DNA of 64,000 bases from Mycteria americana (lineage: Eukaryota; Chordata; Aves; Ciconiiformes; Ciconiidae): the NCBI RefSeq assembly GCF_035582795.1, contig NC_134365.1:210396387-210460386 (forward strand). The letters run 5' to 3'. Below the pieces are notes generated by a model, which searched no databases, was not told the origin of the DNA, and saw only the letters and a list, made by a program, of their open reading frames with translations. Every line of letters begins with the position of its first letter. Position 1 is the stretch's first letter. The translations under genes and the position numbers were made by a program. This document shows positions 24,814-36,900 of the stretch, piece by piece.

Positions 24814-24875
24814 GCGGCGCGGAGCCACCCTGGGCACCCCCTTCCCCGCCCGGCAGTGCCGCGCTCCCCGCCAGC

Positions 24876-24974
24876 ATGAACCGGCTCGGCTCCGGCACCG
24901 TGGGCAGCGGCACCGCCGCCTCCGCCGCCGGCCAGTACCGGGTGTGCGGCAATTGCCGGAAGGTGCCGAGACAG
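24876..24974 (+). CDS. SESN3: SESN3 coding exon 1
   Basis: This exon encodes residues 1-33, beginning [10 protein letters not shown] and ending [10 protein letters not shown]. The start is chosen because the MNR beginning and the CxxC-containing CGNCRKV segment match mammalian SESN3, and because the ATG has A at -3. It ends in phase 0 at CAG/gtaccg. The Gly/Ser/Ala-rich stretch between MNR and the cysteine pair is a little longer than I recall for human SESN3 and is a poorly conserved, probably disordered tail. Confidence 0.95.
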
Positions 24975-27900
24975 GTACCGGGGCGGGGGGGACGCTGTGA
25001 GGCGGGGGGAGCTGAGAGCGCTGCGGGCGGCGGTGAGGCAGAGACTTGTAGGGGGGATTGGGGGAGCAGAGGCTTGGGGGAGGGGGGGCCGTGGCGTGAG
25101 GAGAAACGGGCCGTGGGGCGGCAGTGGGGCGGGGGGCTGAGGCGGTGGGATGGAGGGGGGGCAGTGGGGGGCTCTGGGGCGGTGGGGTGGGCGCTGTGCG
25201 GCACCTGGGAGGGTGTGGATGGGGCCTGCCGGGAGGTGAGTGCCTGGGGGGTGGGGGGCAGCGGAGGGGTGCAGGGCGGGGGGATGTGGCCCCAGGGGTG
25301 CCGAGGGGTGCCAGGTCCCACACCCCCATTGCCTCCCTCCCCCTGGGACGGTTGTCACTCGCCCTTGCCCCCGGCTGTCCCCCGCCCCCGGGTCTGGGGG
25401 GCGCCGGGCCTCCCCGACGGCATGGGGGGGGATTGACGTGGGGCCCAGCGGCGCTTGGAAAGTTTATTATCCACGTATCTCACCGGCAAACCTCATCACC
25501 GCGATCTCCTTCAAGCCTTTGTGCGGGGGCATCCGAAATAGGAGCTTCGAAAAAAAAGAGAAAAGCACCAAAAAAGCCCCTGCGCCCCCCCCCCCCCCCC
25601 CCCCCCCAATCTGCTAAACCGCATCCCTACAGTTATCAGCAGCTCCCTTGCGCGGACCCTCTTGCTTCAGGAGGAGCGTAACCGCTTTACCACCTCCTCT
25701 CGACATCTGCTTAACGGGGAGCATTAGTTGAGGTGCTTTTTGTTTGTCCAGTGCAAATGAATTAAAATTGCTGAGCTGTGCAAACGCGCCGAGTCCGAGC
25801 GCCCAAGATGAACGCGATGCCGTTTTTGGTTTTATTTTAATTCAATCTCTCCCGATACACTTCTGCACCAGGTTGGTTCTTGCAAATGCTAAGAAAGCCT
25901 GTAAGTCAATGAGCTCAAATATTTGCGCTCTTTGTCCAAAAACTGTTTTTCTTCCTCTGTGGGTCAGGCCAAGTGCCAATCAAAGTTGTTTTTCAAGCCT
26001 CTCTTCCCTGCAGTAGGACTGCTTTTTTCTTTCTTCTTTTTTTTTTTTTTTTTTTTTTAAGGGTTTGGTTTTTGGAAAGGAGGTGTGTATTCAGGGGAGG
26101 GGGGAGGAGAAACGTTAAAAATCGGTCAGAGAGAGAAGCAGATCTTAAAAATCATGTTTCTCGAATATTTTAATGGAAACAAAATCTTATTAAATGTGCA
26201 TGCTTGGTATGTGCAGTTATTTTTTCCATAAACTCTTGGATCATATTACAGTTGATACTTGGTGCTCAGCTCTTAGCTCAGCTTGCGAGAAATGTAATGG
26301 ATCAGAGAAGCACACATCAGCAGAGTCTGATTTTTAACCATTTCATTGCAGGATCAAATCCCTTCTTGGCTTTAACTTGCTGCTGTTACTGCTTTAAGAA
26401 AAACAAGTACTTAAAAGAGAGAAGTTCTGCCGGGTTAAAGCCTGAAACAGCTTCAGACTTGACATATGTCTAAAGACATACAAATTAACCGGTGCCAAAT
26501 ATGTCTGTGGAGAAAGCAGGGAGGGAGCTTGCTTTGTTCTGCCAAATAATCAAAATGTTTTGTTGACAAATAAAGTGGTGCTTGGCAGCACTTGTAGATC
26601 TAAAATTAAATTTAAATTATTTAATTTTTTTGAAGCTGTTGTTTCATCCTGCTGGGTACGACTTTTTTTGTATACCTCTCTAATATCAGTAGGGGTGGGG
26701 GGGGACAGGGCTAGATGTTACTTTTCTGGTAACAGGAAACTTGCCGGATTAGGTTTTTTTGGTTTTTTGGGTTGGGTTTTTTTTTTTTTAAGTAATTTAG
26801 GGAGGATGATGGTAAAAGATAGGTACCCAGTTGGGTCTGTTGAGGAAGGCAGCTCAGCACTATCCTGCTTTGTCTGTGGTCATTTCAACTACTTTTGTTG
26901 CAAAATTGGGGAAAGAAAAAAGAAACTGAGCGACAGCCCATGAAACCCTCTTGAAATATAGGTGGTTTGTGCTTGCAGTGGTTGTACTAGGACATTGTTG
27001 CATCTGTGTTTTAGGCTGGACAATAAACATAGAAGCGCAAGGCTTCTGACTACATCTGTAATTATTTAAAAGTTGGTATAATAAAAATCACTGTAAATTT
27101 TAACCTTTTGCACTTCATTGGCAAGCATGCAAGTAGAAAACAGGAAAAAAAAAAAGACTTGGTGGAAGTGAGATGCAAATTTGACCTGAGTCTCAGAGTA
27201 ATGATCTTCAGATGAGTGCTGCCTCATCTGTTCTTTTGATGGTGTTGGGTTTTTTTTAATGCTCATGTGATAATATACTGGAAAAATGATTGGCCTTAAA
27301 ACATGTTGAATCTCTTCTGCCCTCCTCAGTCTTAAGGCTTTATTTGAAGCCACTTGAACACTCACAGTTTAGGTAGTGCTGTTGTCAAAATTATAAGGGG
27401 CAAAGCAAGCTTTCTACTCAGTGGCATATAATGAAATTTGAAATAGTCTAGCAGGTTTTGGATTCTCATGGGTGAAGGTAAGTTTCTCTTTCAACAGGGA
27501 TACAGGAAGAGCTAGATGCAGCACGTTAGGTTTCAGCTAATTACAAATTAATCAAAGTTATGTTTTATTATGGAAACTTCTGTTAGGGTAGCGCTAGAAA
27601 CTTGCTAAGGATCCATGGGTTAAATTTGCCTATGAGAAAGATTTTTCATACTAAAAAGATACAATTTCCAGTTGGGTTTATTGTTACGGGCCACTTTAAA
27701 TAACCAGATCTACTTGCAGAACAATTGCTGCTAATCTGAAGGGTTTAGACAGTCATAGATATGACAGCTACGTCATTATTTGATTTAGAAAAAAAAATGG
27801 CAACCACTCCTAGGTGATGCAGGTTTGGATTTGGCGAGTGAGCTTGTTGAACAGACAACCAAGGCTAATGCTTTGACTCAGCTTAAAATAAATGGAAGAA

Positions 27901-30900
27901 TGAGCAAAATGAGATGAGTAGCTCTGGTTTGTGGGATTGATGGGCGGGCTTTGTAACAAAACTGTGGCATACCAGTAGGGAAAAGTGCTTAAAATGGCCT
28001 ACGAGTGCTGTAGCCGAGTCTTTCCTAGAGGTGGCCAAGAGCTGCTGCCATTGCAGTAACCAGGACAGCCTCCACTTCTCACCTTTGAAAATCCAACGTG
28101 TGGGGGAAGTCCCTGGGCAGGGGAGCCTCGGGGTGTAAATCTGGAGGGGGTCTGGAGCCTGATGGAAACCCAAGGTTCTCCTGCCTAAACAAAATCAATA
28201 GCCCAAGCAAGCAAGAAAAGAATATATAGGAAGGGCTCAGTATTTCTTTGGACAAATAACTGCTTCAGGAAGGCTTTTAGGAATAAGCAAAAAGTCTTCA
28301 GGGGATGGAAAAATCCGGATATGTCAGGAAATGTAGGAACAGGGAGAGTTTGCCAACTGTTCAAGCTTAGTTGCAAATTGCAAAGCATGTGAAGGAAAAG
28401 GTTCTTTTACATGTACATACAAGCTGGTAGGATAGAAAAGAAAATGAGTGTAAACGTCATTCCAGGATTAAATATTTGTTTTGTGTTAGATTTCAGTGAG
28501 GGAGATACAAGGGCAACAGCAAAATGGGTGATGGAGGAGTGCAGTTTATAAGCATCCATCACTGTTGGCACGGTGGAAGTGAACCCGGCTTAGCTGACCC
28601 TCCTGGCTTGAGCCAGTCTCTGTGCTGCAGTCCTGGATAAAGGTATATGAAATACAGGATCTGTTCCAGGATCATAGACCTACACAGTCAGGGTGATCCT
28701 GTGAGAGGGAAATAGCCATCGATATGCTGGACATAATTTTCAGTGCTCCTCATCCCCCCCATGCCAGTCTCGTCCTTTAGCACGAGTCTCAATACTATAC
28801 AAGTTCCTAAAGCAAATTCTGACGGAAAAGCATACAGATACATGAAAAAAATACGTATGACATGATACCACCAAAAGTAGGTCATGCTAGACTAATGTAA
28901 GAGTCTTGATGAGACATCTGCTAGAGTGTCCTCTTCTGAAAGCTTTGAATGGACTAAAACTAGACTTCATTCATTAAACATCTGAAGTAATGTCAAAGGT
29001 TGAACTCCTTGCTGCACTAGTAAGTCAGCTCAAATTAAACTTTGGGGCTTTACTAACACAAAATGTTCTAAATACCAAAAAGTTTAGGTGGGTTTGAAAA
29101 GTATTTGGGCAAATTCATAACAGAAAAATTAAACAAGACCTGTAAATAGGAAATATCAACACTTTCCAGTATAGTTTCTATATGCTTTCCTGGCTGTTAC
29201 GTGGCTGCTATTGCCCCCTGGCAGCGACAGGTTACTGGGCAATAGGGACCTTTGATCTGACACATTTTGTCTATTTTTCTGTTCCTGTTAATTATAGAGG
29301 AGTGATTCGGAACTGGAGGCAGTGGGGATGGTGGTGGGCCATGCTGAAAGGAGAAGTCACTGTGCTGAGAGGAGACCACCAGTGGATTTTCAAAGGATCA
29401 CTTGAAACTAATCTGGTTTAACACTGTCCCGAATTGCAATGAGAGCGTGACTGCTTCTCAAAGACACGGCAGAAGTGGTAAATGTTGTTGGTCCAGGGAA
29501 AGAGCGGAACATTTCATAGAAAGCTGGGAGACCTTGAGCACTGGCATAGTTAGAAGTGGGGTGAAATCCAGTGGTATGAGCTGTAGGAGTTATAGGCTTG
29601 GCTGTTTGTTACTCATAACTTTTAATAAGAGCAATTCCTTGGAAGGAGCAGGGAGAAGGATGTTGGTGTGCAGGAGGACCAGTGTGTGCAGCTTACTATC
29701 ACCCTGCAGGGCAGTGCCGTTGGGGAGGAGGGAAGCCAGGAAGGATGGACCCTAATTAAACAGGCGCAGAGGGGAGTTCGCTGGGTGCTGGGAAAAAGAG
29801 AGTACTGATTTTGCAGAAGGAGACTAAAAGAGTTTGCTTTTTTTAATCCAGCAGAAACAAAGGCCGAGAGGGGATATGATCCGTGTCTATAAATACATCC
29901 GATGGTAAGAGCCAGCGAGGAGAAATTAGCTCAAGAGTAGATGGATGTAAAATAGTCATAAATACATTTAGGCTGGAAAATTGAAGTGTCCAGAGGTGTG
30001 AGGTTCTGGAAGAGTTTGTTCTAGGTCTGGTGCTGTCAAAAAAAGCACCTACTTTTAAGATAGAAAAATGTGTGAACGTCATTAAATCATGCAGTGCTTA
30101 CAATAATAGCACTAGCCTAGGCTCAGGGAGTTGAGGTCATATCCAAAAAAAAAAAAAAAGACAGACTTTCATTCATTTTATTGTTCTGTATGGGTGAGTG
30201 AGAAAGTAGCCCAAAAGTGAACCAAAAATAGTCTAATGTCAGGTCTCATAAGCCTGTGTAGGCTAAAATATGTGTCACCATGAGTCATGAAGATGCATGG
30301 AGATGCTGTTACCTGTTCTGTAGAAATCAAGAGGCCTTTCAAGGACATCTTGACTATTTTGAAGAAAGTCAACCTGGTTCAATCTGTGCTGCACACAAGC
30401 AAATGAAAGTTGCTATGCCTTTGCTTGCACCTTGGGTTTTCCACAACACAGTATCTTTGTTGTCGAGTTGCATAGTGTAGTTGGCTTTGGAAATCTGATC
30501 AACAGACTTGACTGTCACAGAGAATCTTATTTGGTAAAATCAAATTATGTCTTCCATAGTTTGACCACTCTTAATAATAGTCTCATCATGCTGTAGTTGT
30601 CTTAATTTCCGGTTGCCTAGATGGCTTTAAACTCCTAAAGGAGTTCTCAAAGTGATTTGCAAAGTCTGTCGTGAAAACCCAACTCTGTTTGTATTGGTTC
30701 TAATTTTAGCAACTTTCTGTTGTGTAAAACATGGTGTCTGCCCTTGGTGTTTGTGTCTTCTAGTCCCCTGGAGCACTGCCGTGGTGAAACCAGCTCAGGC
30801 CACTCCTCCACTAACCCTGTGTGCACAGCTAGGGTGAGAAGATGGGTCTTTGAGGGTCCAGAATGTAAAGCTATAAACCAAGAGCAGCAAACCCAACCTT

Positions 30901-33900
30901 TTAGGACAGTTAAGATTGTCAGCAACAGGCCCCTCACCTTCATCATTTGTTCTTACTTTTTCTGGAAAGATTTGGTTAAAAAAAAAATAACCTAAAGAAC
31001 AGGAAATAAATGCAGTGAAAATCCAGAGATGACTATGGTTTCTCTCCTTCCCCATCCTCATGAGTCTTGCAGTAATTTGTATCTTTTCAGAGTCTGACCC
31101 TTTTAAATAATTGTTCTCCCACCCTCCTGTGTAATTACTGGCTTCGTTGCCTGGGATCAGAGAGCACTATTGCTCTTTGCACGTGTATCTTGAGGGTTCC
31201 TGGGTTCTTCCACTTTTGCCTTAAAAGCTAGTGTAAAAAGTTTTCCTTGTACCTTTTTTGTCTTACGTGCTGAAAATGAGAAGGCAGAACTATTAAGTTT
31301 TCATTAGACCTGTAATGAGGGTGGCATGAGTGAAATGAACCTCTGGTGAAGGATGTTGTTTTGCAATGAAAAGCTGTCAGAGGTGGCCTCGTAGGAACCA
31401 CGCTCATTTAGAATAGTCACTTTTATTTAAAAAAAACAAAGCAAAAACACAGTCTTCCCTGAATTACAGGGAGGGAGTGGAGGCAAGAAAGGAAAGAAAG
31501 TGGGGAGGAGGATTTTCTTCAAAAGAAACTTTGAGGTTTAGTGTTGGGAGTGGGTTAGCCAAGCGTGGAGGTTGTCCTCTGTTAAGACTTACTGCTGCTG
31601 GTAGGAGTGGTGCATTGCATTAGCCAAATCGCAGGTTGTGGTTTGGAGATGTGGACTCTGTGAGCATTTGCTTTAAATTTATGCATATTACCTAATTAAT
31701 GCTTCAAATTTCACATCTCTTTAAATGGCGGTGTTTTGAAATCTGAAAAAAATAATATGGTTCGTTAAGCATCCTTGGTTTTTCCTCTCTCCCACATTGG
31801 CGAGGGAGCTGTTAATACTCGTTCGGTCCTTTATTTGAACCTTTTTTTCTGGCTAGGGAGATTTGAGCGAGAGAAGATAGCGGTATAATTCTCCCCTGGC
31901 TTTGTGTAGCTAGGGGAGTTGGTCTGGAGATTTTTATTATCAGATTTCCATTTCCAGGGCTGGAGAATAAGAAGGGATCGCAAGTATCATTTGCTTGGCC
32001 AGGCTGAATATTGGCTTTTGTCTAAGTGGGTCAGGCTAGACTGGGGGGAAAAGCGGCGTTTTCAGTAGAAAAGAAATTCGAATTGTCAGGAGAGAGACCT
32101 GAGTTAATGAGAAATTGCACATCATCAGCTTTGGAAAAACCTGTATGGAAATAATTTATGCTGTTTAATTTCTCTGTTCTTTGCAGGTGTTCCTGTTTGT
32201 ATGCAGAGGTCCTTCCCATTGTTGTCTCTGCAACCCAGCTTGGTAGTCTGTGCGCTTTAAGTAGAAGCTATAGGGAGCGTAATGCAGATGACTCAAATAT
32301 CTTGTGAAATTCCATTACAGGGAGGTAGGGGTATTCTCCGCAAACAATTTTTTTCTGACTGTTTATCAGTCAGTCCATTGAATGCGTTAGGGATAGTTCA
32401 AGAAATTTTATGGGGTTCTTGGTATGCCACCCTGGGCAAACTAGTGTTACTGATAATAGGGGAAGCTATGATCAAGGGGTATTAATTTTAAATGTTTCTC
32501 TTAACCACTAGTTTCAAATTTTTATTATAGGATGCTTCTTGCATATCAGACATTAGATAACTATCAGTTGGTGCAAAATAGCAGTGCAGATGATAGTTAA
32601 TATTGTGTGTTTAGGACGCTGAGAAACTATTTTGTTCTTGGTATAGACTGTATCAACCATTGATTTATTAAAATATCTTCGTTCTCACATCTTATTTAAA
32701 TCGAAAGCAAGATGTTTTGAAGCACAGGCTTTTTTTCTTCTAAGGCATAGTCTTGTGACAGTCGGGGACTTAAGTTAGGGAGGGGCTGAAGAGGGCATAA
32801 GTAATGGTGCTCAGGGTAAGAGATGGAAGTCGGTGCTCTTAATCTAGAAAGGCGTCTTAAATCTTTCCTGCATGTCCCTTGTTACCTGAATTAGAGTAAG
32901 ATAAATAAACAGATAAAACCTCCTGATTAAACACCTTTTTTTTTTTTTTTTCTTGTTAATGACTCTCATATTTCTCCCAAGGTAAGCATCTTGTTTTGTT
33001 AGACCAGCAATGGATTTCTAATGGATTCTGAGCTCAGTACCCAACCTAGTGAACTTGGTAACAGTGTGAGGTTACCTGCAGTCCCCTTCCTCAGGGGATC
33101 AGATGGGGAAAAAATAATAATGGAGAGGAATATGAAGTATTCCTGGCTTCATGTGTTGTGAGTAGGCTGGAACTGAAGGGATAATCTGCATCACACAAGA
33201 AGTAAGTTCCTCATGGACTTGCTCAGTATTGTGTGGTCAGTGTGTGGACCACCCTTTGGATTGTGGTTTAAGTCTTCCAGTGTACACAAATGTTAGGTTA
33301 ACATGTATGAAAGCCAGGAGAAATGGCATTCTTGAGAATTATGTGGACCCATAGGTCTCTATTATCTCTTCAAGCACAGAAGACATTTGGAAGAAAAGTA
33401 AAAGGTGACTTGAAAATCAGGTTTTCATCTCTTCAGAATGAGCAATAAACTCATAAATACAACCAGTATGTCTCAATTGCTGCACTTTGGAATCAAAATG
33501 CATAATTGTGTATCTGTTTTAAAGTGTCTTAAATTTGAACTTAGTTTTGACATGAAACTAGAGAGAATTCTAAATTCTTTTAGAGTCAATTGGTACTTCA
33601 AAGGATCAATTAAATTATTCCTTAGAAGGGAGGAATGGTTGCAAGGATGACTCCTCACTTGCCGTTTTCACACAAAAATGAACATGAAATGTGACTTGTA
33701 GGTAACTTGGGAATTAAGAATTTGTGCTTCTGAGGAATTCCACACAACCTAAGTAAAACAGAGGTATGTTGATGATAGCAAAGAAGTACTAGCTGTCTTG
33801 GTGTAAGCCATTCTCAGAGCAGTACAGAGCTGCTTGCTCAAAATCATCTTTTATCTGTCTCTGGGCTGTTTATTACTGCATTGGATTTGCTCTGGCTGGT

Positions 33901-36900
33901 ACCAACAAAACAACTGAAAGCCAGCATATGTTCTCTCCTCTGTATGAATTGTGCAGTTAAAAACTATTTAATAAGACAGTATCTTAACAGCATTGAACCT
34001 AATTTAATAGCATGTGCTTGTAAATATGTTTAATATCTCCTGCTTTAGCATGTGGTGAAGGGAGTATAGTTACATTATTGGATAAATGTATCTGGAGGGG
34101 TTTTGGCCATATGGCTCTAAATCTGTTTTAATGTAATTATGCCTATTAACTGAAAAAAATAAAAAATATTCCCTCTGAGTTGATTGACATTCTTCTCAGT
34201 AAAGCACCCTCGTTGCTGATTAGAGGTGTGGAAATAGTAATTTGTTCTAGTATTTAGAAATTTGATTAGACCTCTAATGAAATGGAGCGCCTACACGCTG
34301 TCTAAATATTCTACCTGACACCAGTTGGATCTCATCCAGCATGGAAGAACACTTGAAATGTTGCTTTACTACAATATGTTTTGTGTCTTAAAATCAACTG
34401 TGTTGCCTGCATGCAAATACCCACTTGGCTGTTGAGCGGGCAGAGTGAACCTTGACCCTCCCTGGAAATCGGCATCAGGATTTGATTATTCCGCTGAGCA
34501 CTCATTGCCTTACTGCAATAACTAGCTTAGAGTTAGAAAATTAAGGCATCTGTTTATGTGGAAGCACCCATGCTACTAACTCCATAAGCTGGACTTCAGA
34601 ATGGTTTGCACACCTGTGTTGTATGTGGCATGAAGTGCAAATGAGGTAGAAGCACGCTGTTAAAGCTCACAAGTTGTCACTGTTCTTGTGCAATAAGAAG
34701 TTGATAACAACACACTATAAATGAAAATTGAAAGCATCACATTTCTCTCCCTGTTATAAGCTGGCTTGTTCTATTTCCTCCAAAAGCTGATTGAAGCACC
34801 CGTTGGGTGCTGTGGCAGCTGTTCTAGCACCCATATTTTAAGTCCTCTTTAACTCAGTTGCAGCAGTTTTTGCTCAAGAGCACTACCGCCGGAAAACTCT
34901 AAATCAGGACTCTTCGTTAGCATTCTGCAGTGGAAACTTCCAGTCCCTAGTGGTAGGAAACACATTAAAACAACGCTTCAGGTGCATGATGTCCGTTCAT
35001 CAACAGTTCGTTTTGACTGGTTAGCTTCTTCCTCTGAAATACAGAAAATAATCTCTAATGTGTCTGAACTAGAATCAGATACAGCCTTTTGTCTTCTTCC
35101 TTGCAGGTTTTTTTTATTCTGTTTCTCCACCATATTTAATATTTTTACATTTTGCAGTCTTCATTTAAACAAATATAGTGGAAGTGTTGAACCAGAAGAA
35201 CTCCAACTAGTTTAAGCTGTATTAATGCTTCAGGAGACTCTTGAAATTTTTTTTCATCTTCTGTTCCTTCCAGAAAACCCAGACAAACTGTTCGATAACA
35301 TTAATAGTTTAAGTTTTGCATTACTGGGGAAAGATTGGACAAGGCAGTAACATCAGGGATCATGCAGGTAGAACCTGCTTTGAGATAAGTGACTTTTATT
35401 CCAGCAATTTCAAACTTCTTGTCTCACTTCAATGCTGGTGCTTCACAAGTAGTTAGAAGAAAAGGTGTGTTGGTTGAAAAGGTCAACTGTAGCGTAATTA
35501 AAGGCTGAAGGAGCCTGCAGCCGGTGTTGTAGTTCCTCAGGGGAGATGGAGCTTGGTGCTTGTTACAGCTGAGCAGAGGATGAGTGGAAAGAGAGCAGTC
35601 TGCACCGAGGGAGGGTATGCTGGAGCCGTCTTTCACACATGGCTTAGAAAAGCAAAATGGGAATGGAGGTGGAAGGAAGGTCTCCCTCCATGCCCCTGCT
35701 CTTTATGTCACTGATGCAAAAGGTATTAGATAAAGCTGTAGTTACTTGACCTATTTATCCAACAGAAACTTGCAGTACAAGCAAAAGCAGTTTGACTATC
35801 CAGCACTGTTGCTGTTTTGTATGGGACACTCCTTTGGGTTAAGCTGTGCCTCATGAATACTTACAGGCAGCATCCAGCTTCCGACATGAGTAATTTGTCT
35901 TGTTTGAGAAGCTAGGTCTATGGCGTTGGTTCTTGTTTCCCAGAAAAGTTGGAACACCCGTTGCATGGTCTAACTTCTGTCTGTACAGAGCTAAGCTGGG
36001 TGCAAATAAAGGCTGTGAAGGTGTCTCTTCAGAGCTGGACCTACTCTGATGCAAAGGTCTTAGTTTGGGTTTGGTAACTTCATTCAGAAAAAGGGCAAGT
36101 AGGCTGGAATGCAGTGGAGTGTCTCATTAGGCAATGCATGTTAATCACTATTCTGTAGCTACAGAAGACGTTATTCAGGCAGAGTATAAAACAAGTGGTT
36201 TTATTATTTCTGTAGTACTTGCTGGTGATTTTTTGTACAGTCATTAAGTCACTAAAACATAGCCAAAAGTCCTCTTAGCAAAAGCATAACCAGTAATCTG
36301 AGGAGACGGTAGCGCCTGTTAGCTCTGAGGTTGGAGGTAAATCTGAAGTTCTGCCAATCTGCTGGCCTAGACGGCTGAAGAGAGCAGGAATAGCTGATCT
36401 GTCTCTGGACATGTCTGTATTTACATGCAATAAATCTTCTATAACAGTTACGAGTCTTAATTTTTGAAAATCGGCATCTCTTTTAAGCTGTCGGGAAAAT
36501 ACATTTGTACCTTAGGTCTTTGCTGCCACCAGCTCAGCCATGTTAAGTCTTTGTTTTGGAGATTGTATCTCAGTAATGACTCACTTTGGTAAGATATAGC
36601 TTAAGATGCAAAATGTTCTTTAAAAAAAAAAAAAAGAAGAAAGAGGAAGAAACTGCCTTACTGCAAGTATTGTTACGGTCGTTCCAGCAAGTTGGTGGCT
36701 TTCAGATGTGCTTCTGAGATGAAGCCCTTCCCCTGTTGGTCCCTTGCCCAAACCTCTCCCAGACTAATCAAACATAAAACAGTTAGCGTGTCAGCTCCTT
36801 GCTCATTGTAAAACAGTCTCCAGCCTTTGCAAGCAAGACTCCTTGGAGAAATAATTTGCCCTAATTGGTGACTATTTTAGGATTTCCTATCAGGTGACGA

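Larger units (their letters stand above)
23990..25480. promoter_or_regulatory. SESN3: CpG island over SESN3 promoter and exon 1
   Basis: Base composition changes abruptly from about 40% GC upstream to very GC-rich DNA dense in CpG and in G or C runs, and falls again after about 25.45 kb. It covers the first exon and the start of intron 1, as expected of a broad CpG-island promoter. No TATA box is seen near the start. Long open frames on both strands here are composition artefacts. Confidence 0.9.

Noticed and set aside
23938-25329. Long minus-strand open frames (463, 320 and 280 codons) over the SESN3 promoter
   Set aside because: They are Pro/Arg/Gly/Ala-rich translations of a CpG island, overlap each other in several frames and match no family. 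High GC removes stop codons.
25124-25681. Plus-strand open frames in the G-rich start of intron 1
   Set aside because: Gly/Trp-rich low-complexity translation of G-runs beyond a good exon 1 donor.
26037-26058. Poly-T tract as the tail of a reverse-oriented processed pseudogene
   Set aside because: No coding remnant or target duplication seen on either side.
28480-28960. Possible LINE relic (tgctagactaatgtaagag and nearby)
   Set aside because: A few phrases recall old CR1/L3 text, but no ordered series of motifs could be followed.
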